From Deltaproteobacteria bacterium (GTDB lineage: Bacteria; Desulfobacterota; Syntrophia; Syntrophales; UBA5619): a stretch of 63,838 nt of DNA. Below are positions 52,915 through 62,375 of the stretch, one piece after another. Under the pieces are notes generated by a model, which saw only the letters and a program-made list of their open reading frames with translations, did not search any database and was not told the origin of the DNA. The stretch covers positions 1 through 63,838 of the forward strand of contig JAKAFS010000007.1 of assembly GCA_021817825.1 (NCBI GenBank), given 5' to 3'. A program made the translations under genes and the position numbers. Each line of letters opens with the position of its first letter. The stretch's first letter is position 1.

Positions 52915-54870
52915 CTATTGAACCACGTTGTCCTTCCCGGTCATCATCCCCTTGATGACGCCCAGGGTGGACTTCAGGGAACGCTGCTCGCCACCGGAGA
53001 GGGCGGCGTAATAGAGGGCGTTGGTCATCACTTTTTTGACGTACTGGCGGGTTTCCGAAAAGGGAATCGTCTCGATGTAGATCGCCCCTTCGAGCGGCTT
53101 CAGATCGCACCATTTGCGCGCCCGCGACGGACCTGCATTGTAGGCGGCGGCGGCAAGAACGGGACTGCCGTCGAGCCCGTCCAACACGTGCCGCAGATAA
53201 AAGGCGCCGAGCGCCGCGTTCACTTCCGGTTTATTGGTGCTGGAAGGGCGAAATCCTTTGAGCCCGATCTTCTTGGCGACCCATTGCGCCGTAGACGGCA
53301 GGAGTTGCATCAGACCCGTAGCGCCCGCCGGGGACTTGGCATTGGCGAGAAACCGACTTTCCTGGCGGACGAGCCCGAAGACCAACGATTCGTCGAGCTG
53401 CCTGAGACGCGCCGCCTGGGAAAGAACATCGTTGTAATGCTGGGGGTAACGCACGGAAAAATCGTGCGCGGCGACGGTCTTTTCCGCCGTATTGATTGCC
53501 CGGTCCCAGATTCCGTTGCGCCTGGCCAATTCCGCCGCGGCCAGCAGGGCCCGGTCATCGATCGAGCGGACGGCCCACACCCACTCCCGGGTCGCCTCGT
53601 TCCGCAAGCCAAGCCGGTAAAGGGCCAATGCCCGCTTCAACCCGGGCAGGGCCGCCACTGCCTCCACTTCCTTGGCGGAAGGCGGCGCCTCCTGGGGCGG
53701 GAGTTGCAGCGGCATGCCGAGCTCCTCAGCGGCGAGGCGACCGTAAAAATCATGTCCGCCGGCGATGCGGACGAGCAGTTTCCGGCCTTCCTCCCGGGCG
53801 CCCAGCGCCGCCAGCGAACGCCCCAGCCAGAAAGTCCAGGTGGTCTCCGCCTGCATGGCCGGCGACAGGCGTTCGATGGCGCTTTTCACTTCCGGCCAGT
53901 TTTCCTGCCGCAGCGCAATGCGCGTCCGCCAGAGCAGTTGCTCTTCCGACAGCGGCATCTCCCCGGCTTCCTTGAACCAGTCCAGGGACTCCGGAATGTG
54001 CCGGAGCGCTCCCTGTGCGGCGAATTGCGCCCACAGGTACTGCCGATCCTCGCGGGGAAATCGGTCCTGGGGCAACGCGTTCCAGTAGCGGACGGCAAGC
54101 CGCGGATCGTCATGGGACTGGTGAACCAGCGCGCAGATCGCCAGTTCACGTTCCGCGGCGCTGTTCAGATCCCTGTCCGATCGCTCCAGAAACGCGGTCG
54201 GCGTTTTGACGACGTCGCCGATGACCGCCGGCGACGGCATCCGTTCGGCAGGCAGGCGCTCCAGGACGCGCAGGGCCTCGGTCACCTGATGGGAAGCGAC
54301 CAGCAACCGGAAGCGAACCAGCAGATCCCGCGGCGCGAGCGCTCCCGATTGCAGCATCGCCTCGGCAACCGGCAGGCAACCTTGGGGAAGCGCTTTAGGG
54401 GCGTTCCAGAAAGGCTTGATCCCCTCCGCGGCGGTTTCGTTCTGCAGCCGCCATTGCGCCTGTAGCGCATAACAGGCGATTTCCGCGTCGCCGTTCGCGA
54501 GCGCCGGATATTCCTCCCGGAAAAGATCCCATTGGCCGTTTTTTCCCAGTGTCCGCAGCCAATCCTTCCGCAACTGCTCGGCCAGCAGGGTGCCCTGGTT
54601 GGCCGCCAAAAACGCCCGCAGTTCCTCCGGAGCGGCTTCCTCCAAACGCAGTTTCAGCCCCCAGAACCGGACATAGACCTCCAGGACGTGGCCCCGGGCC
54701 TTTTCCGTCTGGCGGGCCAGGGCGGACCGGTCGCCGGCGCGAAAGGCGTCGAAGGCAGCCAGGACCGACTTGTCCTGGGGATTCGACCCCGACGCCCATG
54801 CCGCCATGGGAAGCATTATCAGAAACGCGACCAACCAAGCGCTCGCTTTTTTCATGACCACAGCCTTCAT
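52915..54870 (-). CDS. Lytic murein transglycosylase (Slt-type)
   Basis: A 651-residue periplasmic enzyme that cuts peptidoglycan with formation of 1,6-anhydro-muramic acid. A signal peptide (MKKASAWLVAFLIML, cut near AWA-SG) precedes a long helical superhelix domain. The catalytic domain near the C terminus has LVRQESRFLANAKSPAGATG (glutamate in ES), LMQLLPSTA and AAAYNAGPSRA. GGAAGGGA precedes the ATG at 54870. The MFS gene follows without a gap. Confidence 0.9.
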   Translation of the reverse strand: MKAVVMKKASAWLVAFLIMLPMAAWASGSNPQDKSVLAAFDAFRAGDRSALARQTEKARGHVLEVYVRFWGLKLRLEEAAPEELRAFLAANQGTLLAEQLRKDWLRTLGKNGQWDLFREEYPALANGDAEIACYALQAQWRLQNETAAEGIKPFWNAPKALPQGCLPVAEAMLQSGALAPRDLLVRFRLLVASHQVTEALRVLERLPAERMPSPAVIGDVVKTPTAFLERSDRDLNSAAERELAICALVHQSHDDPRLAVRYWNALPQDRFPREDRQYLWAQFAAQGALRHIPESLDWFKEAGEMPLSEEQLLWRTRIALRQENWPEVKSAIERLSPAMQAETTWTFWLGRSLAALGAREEGRKLLVRIAGGHDFYGRLAAEELGMPLQLPPQEAPPSAKEVEAVAALPGLKRALALYRLGLRNEATREWVWAVRSIDDRALLAAAELARRNGIWDRAINTAEKTVAAHDFSVRYPQHYNDVLSQAARLRQLDESLVFGLVRQESRFLANAKSPAGATGLMQLLPSTAQWVAKKIGLKGFRPSSTNKPEVNAALGAFYLRHVLDGLDGSPVLAAAAYNAGPSRARKWCDLKPLEGAIYIETIPFSETRQYVKKVMTNALYYAALSGGEQRSLKSTLGVIKGMMTGKDNVVQ

Positions 54871-55150
54871 CCAGATGTCCCTTCCGATCCGCCTTCGAGA
54901 CCCAGAACCGCTGCCGCTCGCAACGGAACAATTTTCGATAAGGTAGTGCAAAAAACATTCCCCACGCCGGTGAGCCATTCCGCCGATCGTCGGAACCGAG
55001 AAAATCCCGCTCGCACCGTTGACCGTCCGACACCGTCTGCGGCTTGGGGTTATTGACGCTCGGGCTCCGGCGCTTCTTGCGCCCGGTAGGCCGGGATTAT
55101 AGCACAGGTTGAACAGCCCTCGCAAAAAATTGCAACCATTTTCGGAGGTG

Positions 55151-55178
55151 CCGGAAAGGGCGTCAACCCTTTCCGGCA
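55151..55178. terminator. Strong hairpin, terminator-like on the plus strand
   Basis: CCGGAAAGGG (55151-55160) pairs with CCCTTTCCGG (55167-55176); a run of T follows on the plus strand. The minus-strand gene at 55163-55966 ends inside the loop and has no T run on its own side. The arrangement would stop transcription coming from the left on the plus strand, though no gene is there. Confidence 0.4.
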
Positions 55179-55966
55179 GTTTTTTCTCCTCCCGCGAGCA
55201 TCTCCGGCAACTTCACCTCCGGATGACGGTACCGCTCGAATCCGGGCGTCTTCTTGCCGAACTGGATCGCCTCCGGCGGGCACCACTGGAGACAGGCCAG
55301 GCACTGTTCGCAATGATGCCGCCAAAGGGGTTTGCCTCCCGCAAGATCGATATTGCCGCAGGGGCAGATGGCTTTGCAGATGCCGCAGCCATTGCACTTC
55401 TCATCGACCCAGAAACTTTTGTCCATGGCGGGGACGCGGGAAAAGGAAAGCCGGTTCAGCGCCGTAAGCAGGGGATTCAGCCAGAGGGGCCCCTTTTCCA
55501 TCGGCCGGGGTTCCTTTTTTGCCACCACGGCGGCCACCGCCTGGAGCTTCTCCGCCGCGGCGGTGATTTTTCCCCTCCATGCCGCCTCCGGCCCGGGCCC
55601 TCCCCAGGGGATATAGTTGGAGGGCATCAGCAGCCCGAATCCGGAAGCGAGGCGCAATCCCCTGATCCTCATCAGCTTCTCCAACTGCACAAGGGCAGCG
55701 GCCACCTGGCCGGCATTGACGGCCAGGGCAAAGCAATAGGCCTGGGGATCGATCCGAAGCGCCTCGACAAAGGCGATCACCCGGCGGGGCACTCCCCAGA
55801 TATGGACGGGAAACACAATCCCGACGGCATCGGCCCGGCTCTCGGCGGGCGAATCGAAAATCCGCCGCAGAGAAGCGGACCCGGCAGCGCCGAGGGAATC
55901 GGCCAGCGTCCGGGCGGCCCAGAGAGAATTGCCCGTCCCCGTGTAGTAAAAAAGATCCGTCTTCAT
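55163..55966 (-). CDS. EFR1-type flavodoxin-ferredoxin fusion protein
   Basis: A 267-residue redox protein. The N-terminal flavodoxin-like part begins MKTDLFYYTGTGNSLWAA. The C-terminal part carries two [4Fe-4S] motifs, CNGCGICKAICP and CEQCLACLQWCP. This matches the EFR1 family. It probably moves electrons between low-potential carriers. AGGAGG precedes the ATG at 55966. It is a single gene, opposite to serS. Confidence 0.88.
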   Translation of the reverse strand: MKTDLFYYTGTGNSLWAARTLADSLGAAGSASLRRIFDSPAESRADAVGIVFPVHIWGVPRRVIAFVEALRIDPQAYCFALAVNAGQVAAALVQLEKLMRIRGLRLASGFGLLMPSNYIPWGGPGPEAAWRGKITAAAEKLQAVAAVVAKKEPRPMEKGPLWLNPLLTALNRLSFSRVPAMDKSFWVDEKCNGCGICKAICPCGNIDLAGGKPLWRHHCEQCLACLQWCPPEAIQFGKKTPGFERYRHPEVKLPEMLAGGEKTAGKG

Positions 55967-56168
55967 AGCGCCCTCCTGATCCATTTTGGCCCGTCCTCCT
56001 GCGAGAGACCCAAGGGACTTCCCTTGCGTCCCATTCTGGCTCAGATGCCCCGTCATGACAACAAAAAAATCACCCGGCGGCACCGCCATCGATCATTTAT
56101 ATTGTTTGACTTCAACGGGTCAAGGTGATAGGGAAAACTTCCCTTGAAAGGGGTGGATGGCTGGGATC

Positions 56169-57449
56169 ATGCTGGATATCAAATATCTCCGACAGAACAT
56201 CGACTTTGTCGTCAAAAAACTGGGCGAGCGGGGCCAGGCGCTCAATCTGGAGCGCTTCTGCGCCCTGGATGCGCAGCGGCGGGACATCATCCAGGAAGTC
56301 GAAGCTTTGCGCAGCGAACGCAACACCGTATCGAAGCAGATCGGCGAGAAGAAGAAAAACCGCGAGGACGCCACGGAGATCATCGCCCGCATGGGAGAGG
56401 TTTCCGATCGGATCAAGACCCTCGACGAAACGCTCAAGCAGACCGATGAGGAGCTTCAGGCGATCGTGATGACGATCCCCAACATCCCCCACGCTTCGGT
56501 CTGTTTCGGGAAGGGCTCGGAGGACAACCCCGTTGTCCGCGTGCACGGCGAGAAGCCGGTATTTACTTTTCCGCCGCGGCCGCACTGGGAAATCGGCGAG
56601 TCCCTGAACATCCTCGATTTCGCCCGGGGGGCGAAAATCACCGGGGCGCGCTTCACCCTTTACCGGGGGCCGGGAGCGAAACTGGAGCGGGCGATCGTCA
56701 ACTTCATGCTCGATCTCCACACGGAAGAGCACGGCTATACGGAAATGCTCACCCCCTTCATGGTCAACCGGGAGAGCATGACAGCGACGGGGCAACTCCC
56801 CAAGTTCGAGGAAGACCTCTTTCGGATCGACAAGGCGGACTACTTCCTGATCCCGACGGCGGAGGTGCCGGTCACGAACATCCACCGGGACGAGATCCTG
56901 AGTGAGAAGGAACTCCCGATTCGTTATGTGGCCTATTCGCCCTGTTTCCGGGCCGAAGCGGGCTCCTACGGAAAAGATACGCGGGGCTTGATCCGCCAGC
57001 ACCAGTTCAACAAGGTCGAACTGGTCAAGTTCGCCAAGCCCGAAGACTCCTATGAAGAGTTGGAGAAGCTGACCCTGAACGCCGAAGAGGTCCTGAAAAG
57101 ACTGGCGATCCCCTACCGGGTGGTCAGCCTCTGCACGATGGATCTGGGCTTCTCGTCCGCCAAGACCTATGACATCGAGGCGTGGCTTCCCGGACAGGAC
57201 GCCTACCGGGAGATCTCCTCGTGCAGCAACTTCGAGGATTTTCAGGCCCGCCGGGCAGCCATCCGTTTCCGCCGCGAGGAAAGCGGCAAGGTGGATTTCG
57301 TCCACACCCTGAACGGCTCGGGACTCGCCGTGGGAAGGACCGTCGTCGCCATCCTGGAAAACTACCAGCAGGCCGACGGCAGCGTCCTGATCCCCGAAGC
57401 GCTCCGGCCCTACATGGGCGGGGTTGACAGAATCGCCGCCGCAGGGTAG
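56169..57449 (+). CDS. serS: Serine-tRNA ligase
   Basis: Charges tRNA-Ser. The 426-residue product has an N-terminal coiled-coil arm ([20 protein letters not shown]), motif 2 [20 protein letters not shown] and motif 3 [18 protein letters not shown]. The family normally begins [10 protein letters not shown], which is the ATG at 56169; an ATG at 56157 four codons upstream has AAAGGGG close by and may be the true start. Two tRNA-Ser genes lie just downstream. Confidence 0.94.
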   Translation: MLDIKYLRQNIDFVVKKLGERGQALNLERFCALDAQRRDIIQEVEALRSERNTVSKQIGEKKKNREDATEIIARMGEVSDRIKTLDETLKQTDEELQAIVMTIPNIPHASVCFGKGSEDNPVVRVHGEKPVFTFPPRPHWEIGESLNILDFARGAKITGARFTLYRGPGAKLERAIVNFMLDLHTEEHGYTEMLTPFMVNRESMTATGQLPKFEEDLFRIDKADYFLIPTAEVPVTNIHRDEILSEKELPIRYVAYSPCFRAEAGSYGKDTRGLIRQHQFNKVELVKFAKPEDSYEELEKLTLNAEEVLKRLAIPYRVVSLCTMDLGFSSAKTYDIEAWLPGQDAYREISSCSNFEDFQARRAAIRFRREESGKVDFVHTLNGSGLAVGRTVVAILENYQQADGSVLIPEALRPYMGGVDRIAAAG

Positions 57450-57463
57450 TATAGAAAAGATCC

Positions 57464-57549
57464 GGAGGGATGGCCGAGTGGTCGATGGCGGCGGTCTTGA
57501 AAACCGTTGACCGAAAGGTTCGCGGGTTCGAATCCTGCTCCCTCCGCCA
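57464..57549 (+). tRNA. tRNA-Ser (anticodon UGA)
   Basis: The acceptor stem GGAGGGA pairs with TCCCTCC, followed by G and an encoded CCA. The anticodon loop reads CTTGAAA, giving UGA, and the T loop reads GGTTCGAATCC. A long variable arm (TTGACCGAAAGGTTC), typical of serine tRNA, is present. Confidence 0.95.
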
Positions 57550-57598
57550 GAACATCTCCCGCCCTCGGTCGGGATCGAAAAAAGTTTTAGAAGATCGC

Positions 57599-57693
57599 GG
57601 AGAGATGGCTGAGTGGCCGAAAGCGATCGCCTGCTAAGCGATTGTACGCCCTTTAAAGGTGTACCGCGGGTTCGAATCCCGCTCTCTCCGCCA
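57599..57693 (+). tRNA. tRNA-Ser (anticodon GCU)
   Basis: The acceptor stem GGAGAGA pairs with TCTCTCC, with an encoded CCA. The anticodon loop CTGCTAA gives GCU. A long variable arm (TTGTACGCCCTTTAAAGGTGTACC) marks a serine tRNA. It lies about 50 bases after the first. Confidence 0.95.
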
Positions 57694-57711
57694 TTTTGTA
57701 CCGAAAAATCT

Positions 57712-57788
57712 GCGCCCATGGCTCAGCTGGATAGAGCGTCAGACTACGAATCTGAATGTCGGAGGTTCGAATCCTCCTGGGCGCACCA
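57712..57788 (+). tRNA. tRNA-Arg (anticodon ACG)
   Basis: The acceptor stem GCGCCCA pairs with TGGGCGC, then A and CCA. The anticodon loop CTACGAA gives ACG, read as ICG after editing by TadA. It is 18 bases after the tRNA-Ser gene and is probably co-transcribed. Confidence 0.95.
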
Positions 57789-57793
57789 ACGTG

Positions 57794-57823
57794 AAAGGGC
57801 TTCCGAAAGGAAGCCCTTTTTTT
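57794..57823 (+). terminator. Rho-independent terminator after the tRNA cluster
   Basis: GGGCTTCC pairs with GGAAGCCC around a GAAA tetraloop, followed by a run of seven T. It ends the serS/tRNA transcription unit. Confidence 0.9.
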
Positions 57824-57888
57824 CTTTCCCCAGAAAGCCTTGGGTGCCTTCCGCTTCCCTGAACTTGCCACAAGCTTTCAGGAAACAC

Positions 57889-58356
57889 TCACCGGGCTTC
57901 CCGTTTATGAAAAATCAATTTCTCGGCAATCATTTTCTTGTGCCGCTGCGTGTCGGCAACCAGCCCCTTCATGACGCTTTTGATCTCTTCGGGTCCGGAA
58001 ATATTTAAGCTTATGAACTGCTTTTCGATCAGAGCTTCTTCAATATCATTGGCAATGGAAAGCGCTTCCACCAGACTGACGGGGGCATTCTTTGCCCTCT
58101 CGATTTGCTTCTCTATATATTCCAGCGAACCGCCGATGGCGAGTTTTTTGAACCGACCATCGTTCATGAACCATTTTCTCAGCGAGTCATTGACCGAAAG
58201 GCCCTGAAGGCAATTGGCGTGCTTCTGCTCTTCGGCGGCCACATTCGCCCAGAAGGTCCGGTGTTCCGGAAAGGCCTCGGCATACTGTTCATAAAGCTGT
58301 TTCATCGCCGTCTCGTGTCTGATCAAGAGGTCCAGGCTATTTTGCTCTTCGGTCAT
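57889..58356 (-). CDS. Ferritin-like/rubrerythrin-type diiron protein
   Basis: A 155-residue helical protein. Putative diiron ligands are in IRHETAMKQLYEQYAE, AAEEQKHANCL, ANDIEEALIEKQ and DTQRHKKM. The order E, ExxH, E, ExxH is that of the ferritin-like superfamily, with some positions substituted. No rubredoxin tail is present. GGAGGAG precedes the ATG at 58356. Its role is probably iron or peroxide handling in an anaerobe. It is divergent to the hemerythrin gene. Confidence 0.7.
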   Translation of the reverse strand: MTEEQNSLDLLIRHETAMKQLYEQYAEAFPEHRTFWANVAAEEQKHANCLQGLSVNDSLRKWFMNDGRFKKLAIGGSLEYIEKQIERAKNAPVSLVEALSIANDIEEALIEKQFISLNISGPEEIKSVMKGLVADTQRHKKMIAEKLIFHKREAR

Positions 58357-58552
58357 CTCTCTCCTCCTCAAGGAAACGTCATGATGGGCCAGACAGTGAT
58401 CGATATCGATACGCGGTCGAAACTTACCGCAGCATCATCTTCAAACAGCTCCGGGTTTTTCTTTTCTTTACCACAACGCCTCCTTTCAAGCTACAGTATC
58501 CTGGCGCTGCTCGGCAGCCAACCTAAGCCCTCAGTCCTTCCCTCTTTCCCAA

Positions 58553-58601
58553 TTGTCACGAAATAAGTCGTTGACAAAAAAGATTCTTACCCTCATATAC
58601 A
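58553..58601 (+). promoter_or_regulatory. Promoter and possible operator of bacteriohemerythrin
   Basis: TTGACA (58571-58576) and TATACA (58596-58601) make a promoter with a 19-base spacer. TTGTCA (58553-58558) and TGACAA (58572-58577) form an inverted repeat that overlaps the -35, so a regulator bound there could control access. Confidence 0.5.
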
Positions 58602-58638
58602 AAAATAACCGGCTACTTAGCGGCAGGAGGAGATCGAC

Positions 58639-59058
58639 ATGGAGCCATTCAAGCCTCTCGCATGGAGTCCCCAGTACACGGTTCATGATACGGAACTCGA
58701 CACCCAGCATCAGAAGCTTTTCAGCATCACGAACGAAGTCCTGGCTCTCTATGAAAACGGCTCCGCGGAACTGCTCCCCTCGCTCCGGGACCTGGTAGAA
58801 TACTTGTGCACGCACATCCGGTCCGAAAATAAAGTCATGCTCGATTGCGATTATCCCGGTTATGCGGCACAGAACAAACAGCACGTCGAATTTATTGATA
58901 AGCTACAGAATTTTTTAAAGAATTATCGAGAGGAGGATGAGAATCTTACCTACAATATGCTTTTTTATCTGCATCACTGGATTTATTCGCACACGATCAA
59001 CATGGATCTGAAATACGGTCAGCACCTGCTTCATACCCGGACAGTCGATAAAAAATAG
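58639..59058 (+). CDS. Bacteriohemerythrin
   Basis: A 139-residue four-helix oxygen-binding protein. Diiron ligands are seen in TELDTQHQKLF, LVEYLCTHIRSENKVM, NKQHVEFIDKL and YLHHWIYSHTINMD. This is the H-HxxxE-HxxxH-HxxxxD pattern of the family. It binds or senses oxygen. AGGAGGAG precedes the ATG. The gene is single. Confidence 0.93.
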   Translation: MEPFKPLAWSPQYTVHDTELDTQHQKLFSITNEVLALYENGSAELLPSLRDLVEYLCTHIRSENKVMLDCDYPGYAAQNKQHVEFIDKLQNFLKNYREEDENLTYNMLFYLHHWIYSHTINMDLKYGQHLLHTRTVDKK

Positions 59059-59114
59059 CCCTTCGCTCCCAAGCGGTTCGCCGCCCGCCCCTAGCGGGCA
59101 GGACCCATTATTTA

Positions 59115-59143
59115 TTGACAGAGATGGCGGTTCCGCTTATATT
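59115..59143 (+). promoter_or_regulatory. Sigma-70-type promoter of the prenyltransferase gene
   Basis: TTGACA (59115-59120), a 17-base spacer, then TATATT (59138-59143). The start codon lies about 97 bases downstream. This is a near-consensus promoter. Confidence 0.7.
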
Positions 59144-59240
59144 CCCGACGCCGCTCCTTCAAAACACCGCAAGAAAAGCCCTTGAGCGCCATTTCCGGCG
59201 GCCCGTGGCTCGGCGTGCATTTAGGCGCCCGGGAGGTCTG

Positions 59241-60152
59241 ATGAACATCAAAGGCATCGTCACCATCATTCGCGTTCCCTTCCTGATCCTGGCTTTGATC
59301 CTGGGAGTCCTGGGGACCGGGGTTGCCTGGTACGAGGCGCGGCGCTTCGGTGCGCCCTTCCAGGGGGGCTACGCCGTGCTGGCGACGTTGGGACTCCTCA
59401 TCTGTCACGCGGCGGTGAACATCTTCAACGAATATTTCGACTGCAAAAGCGGTCTCGACTATCGGACCCGCCGGACGCCCTTCAGCGGCGGCAGCGGCGC
59501 CGTCCCGAGCGGCCTTTTGACGGTGCGCCAGGCCCTCGGGGTCGGCATCGTCTGCTTTGCCCTCGTCATCCCCATCGGAATCTTCTTTACGGTGGTGAAG
59601 GGGTGGCTGTTGGTGCCGCTGCTGGTCCTGGCCGCCCTCCTGATCATCCTCTATACCCCCGTGATTTTGAAGATGGGTTATCCCGAATGGTCCCCGGGCT
59701 TAGGTCTGGGCATCCTGCCGGTGCTGGGTGCCTATTTCGTCCATGCGGGAACCTATTCGGCAAGCGCCCTGATCGCCTCGCTGCCCTCCTATTTCCTGGT
59801 GCACAACCTGCTTTTGCTCAACGAATTTCCTGACGTGGAGGCGGACCTCACAGTGAGAAGGCGGACCCTGCCGATCGTCCTGGGGAAAAAAGGCGCGGCC
59901 TGTGTCTTTTCCTTTTTCACCTTGGCCGCCTATCTTTGGATCGCCGGAGCGGTCGCCGCCGCCTGGATGCCCGTCTGGACCCTGCTCTCCTTCCTCACGT
60001 TGCCGCTTGCCCTCCAGGTGATCCGGGGGGCCTTTCGGTACGACGACTGGGAAGCCTTTCTGCCCGTCTTGGGGAAAAACGTCCAGTTGGTCCTGCTCAC
60101 CCAGGCGCTGATCGCCGTCGGGTATATTCTGGGCGGCCTCTTCACGAAATAA
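59241..60152 (+). CDS. UbiA-family prenyltransferase
   Basis: A 303-residue membrane protein with about eight helices. The two aspartate-rich motifs are seen in NIFNEYFDCKSGLDY and EFPDVEADLTV. They bind the isoprenoid diphosphate through magnesium. It may act in quinone synthesis (MenA-like) or on another aromatic acceptor. GGGAGG precedes the ATG at 59241. It is convergent with the acyl-CoA synthetase. Confidence 0.85.
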   Translation: MNIKGIVTIIRVPFLILALILGVLGTGVAWYEARRFGAPFQGGYAVLATLGLLICHAAVNIFNEYFDCKSGLDYRTRRTPFSGGSGAVPSGLLTVRQALGVGIVCFALVIPIGIFFTVVKGWLLVPLLVLAALLIILYTPVILKMGYPEWSPGLGLGILPVLGAYFVHAGTYSASALIASLPSYFLVHNLLLLNEFPDVEADLTVRRRTLPIVLGKKGAACVFSFFTLAAYLWIAGAVAAAWMPVWTLLSFLTLPLALQVIRGAFRYDDWEAFLPVLGKNVQLVLLTQALIAVGYILGGLFTK

Positions 60153-60163
60153 AGGCAGACGCC

Positions 60164-60190
60164 AAAAAAAGAGGGGCCTGTCGGCCCCTC
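60164..60190 (-). terminator. Terminator of the acyl-CoA synthetase gene
   Basis: GAGGGGCC and GGCCCCTC form an 8-base stem around TGTC (60171-60190). On the minus strand it is followed by TTTTTTT. It lies 31 bases past the synthetase stop at 60222, with T run ending at 60164. Confidence 0.85.
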
Positions 60191-60221
60191 CGGTAGTTAC
60201 CTATCCTATCCCATCAGGGGG

Positions 60222-62375
60222 CTATTTGCCCTGTTCCTTGAGGATGATCCGGCAGTCGGCCACCGTGGCCCCTTTGCCCTCCTCATGGACCAGCAGCGGA
60301 TTGATGTCCATTTCAATGATCTCCGGATGGCGGGCCACCATCGCGGACAGGCAGACGAGGTTCTTCTCGATGGTCTCCACATCGGCCTTGGGGCGGCCGC
60401 GGAAACCGGTGAACATCTTGTACCCCTTGATTTCGCGGACCATCGCATGGGCCTCGTCGCGGTCGAAGGGGGCCATCCTAAAGACCACATCCTTGAAGAC
60501 CTCGACGAAGATGCCGCCCATGCCGAACATGACCAGGGGACCGACGGCGTAGCGGTTCATCCCGAGGATGACCTCCTCGCCCTTCTCGGCCATCTTCTGG
60601 ATGAGGACCCCGATGAGTTCCGCCTGGGAATCGAACTTCTTGGCGTTCGTCATGATCTTGGTAAAGGCCGCCTTCGCCTCCGCCTCGGTCTTGACGCCGA
60701 CGACGACGCCGCCGGCATCGGATTTGTGGAGGATCTGGGGGGAGACGATCTTCATCACCACCGGGAATCCCATCTCGGCGGCGACCTGGGCCGCTTCGCT
60801 CTCGCTCTTCGCGAGCTTCGTGGGCAGGGTGTTGAAGCCGTAGCACTTGAGGAGTTCCAGACCGTCCAGTTCGCCCAGTTTGGTCTTGCCGGCGGCCAGG
60901 CATCCCGCGATGATCTTCTCCGCACCGGCATGGTCGTAGGGCTTCATCTTGAAGGCCGGCAGGTGGTCGCGGTTCTGCCAGTTGGAAAACTTGTAGAGCG
61001 CCCCCAGGGCCTTGGCGGCGTCCTCGGGGAATTTGTAGACCGGATAGCCGTGCTCCTGGAGGTACGAAACGCCGGCGGAAACATCGACCACCCCCATGAA
61101 GGAGCAGAGGATGGGTTTGGGGGTCTTCCGGGCGACCCGGACCACCGCCTCGGCGGTTCCGAGCGCGTCGGTCATGGACTGGGGGGTGAGGATGACCAGG
61201 GCGCCGTCCACCCCTTCATCCTTCATCACCGCGGCGAGGGCCGCTTCGTAACGTTCGGAAGTGGCATCTCCGATGACATCGATGGGATTGTGGATGTTGG
61301 CCGTGGCCGGAAGGCACTTGGACAGCGCCTCGACGGTCGCCGGGCTGAGCTTCGCCAGCTCCAGGTCGGAGGAAATGGTCATGTCGGTGGCCAGGATGCC
61401 CGGACCGCCGGCGTTGGTCACGATCGCCACTCTTTTTCCGCTGGGAATCTTTCGCTGGGCCTTGCCGAGCGCGCTCTCCCGTTTATAGGCAAAGGCGTTG
61501 GCAAAATCGAAGAGCTCGGCGATGGAATCGCAGCGGATGATCCCGGCCTGGGTGAAGATGGCGTCGTAGACCGCCTCGGTCCCCGCCAGGGAACCGGTGT
61601 GGGAGGCCGCCGCCTGGGCGCCGGCGCTGGTCCGGCCCGACTTGATGATCAGGACCGGCGTCGGCCGGTGGCCCGAGGTGATCTCCTTGACCGCCTCGAT
61701 GAATTCCTGGCCCCGGCGGAGCTCCTCCAGGTAGAGGATGATGACCGCCGTATTGAGGTCTTCGTGGAAGTACTTGAGCAGATCCAATTCATCGACATCG
61801 GCCTTGTTGCCGATGGAGATGAATTTCGAAAAGCCGATATCCCGGTCGGCGGCATAATCGAGGACCGAGGTGCACAGCGCCCCGCTCTGGGAGATGAAGG
61901 AGATGTTGCCGGGGATGGGCATCCGCTGGGCAAAGCTCGCGTTCAGGCTGACGTCGCCGATCGGGTTGATCACCCCCAGACAGTTGGGTCCTACAAGGCG
62001 AACCCCGGCGGCCCTGCACATGGCCACGATCCGGTTTTCGATCTCCACCCCTTCTCCCCCGACTTCTTTGAAGCCGGCGGAGACGATCACGATCCCCTTG
62101 ACCCCTTTGGCGATGCAATCCGCCACCGCCTGCTCACAGGCCGTGGGCGGCAGGATGATGATGGCCAGATCGACCGTGTCGGGGATCGACGTGATCGTCG
62201 GAAAGGTTTTGACGCTCAGGATCGACTTCGCCTTGGGATTGACGGGATAGACCGTCCCTTTGAAACCGCCCCGGGTCACATTGGCAAAGATATCGTACCC
62301 CACCTTGCCCGGTGTATTGGAGGCGCCGATGATGGCGACGGATTCGGGTGAAAAAATGGCATCTAAACTGTTCAT
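60222..62375 (-). CDS. ADP-forming acetate/acyl-CoA ligase, fused alpha and beta subunits
   Basis: A 717-residue enzyme that interconverts acyl-CoA, ADP and phosphate with acid, CoA and ATP. It has a CoA-binding domain (SVAIIGASNTPGKVGYDI), a succinyl-CoA-synthetase-like domain with the phospho-histidine in AAASHTGSLAGTEA, and an ATP-grasp domain (FPVVMKIVSPQILHKSDAGG). Such fusions conserve energy from acyl-CoA in many anaerobes. AAAGGA precedes the ATG at 62375. It is a single gene. Confidence 0.93.
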   Translation of the reverse strand: MNSLDAIFSPESVAIIGASNTPGKVGYDIFANVTRGGFKGTVYPVNPKAKSILSVKTFPTITSIPDTVDLAIIILPPTACEQAVADCIAKGVKGIVIVSAGFKEVGGEGVEIENRIVAMCRAAGVRLVGPNCLGVINPIGDVSLNASFAQRMPIPGNISFISQSGALCTSVLDYAADRDIGFSKFISIGNKADVDELDLLKYFHEDLNTAVIILYLEELRRGQEFIEAVKEITSGHRPTPVLIIKSGRTSAGAQAAASHTGSLAGTEAVYDAIFTQAGIIRCDSIAELFDFANAFAYKRESALGKAQRKIPSGKRVAIVTNAGGPGILATDMTISSDLELAKLSPATVEALSKCLPATANIHNPIDVIGDATSERYEAALAAVMKDEGVDGALVILTPQSMTDALGTAEAVVRVARKTPKPILCSFMGVVDVSAGVSYLQEHGYPVYKFPEDAAKALGALYKFSNWQNRDHLPAFKMKPYDHAGAEKIIAGCLAAGKTKLGELDGLELLKCYGFNTLPTKLAKSESEAAQVAAEMGFPVVMKIVSPQILHKSDAGGVVVGVKTEAEAKAAFTKIMTNAKKFDSQAELIGVLIQKMAEKGEEVILGMNRYAVGPLVMFGMGGIFVEVFKDVVFRMAPFDRDEAHAMVREIKGYKMFTGFRGRPKADVETIEKNLVCLSAMVARHPEIIEMDINPLLVHEEGKGATVADCRIILKEQGK

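Noticed and set aside
51988-54465. 825-codon open frame on the plus strand
   Set aside because: It is the mirror of the MFS and transglycosylase genes and encodes a repetitive, charged, featureless product.
60285-62351. 688-codon open frame on the plus strand
   Set aside because: It lies antisense to the acyl-CoA synthetase, which has all expected motifs.
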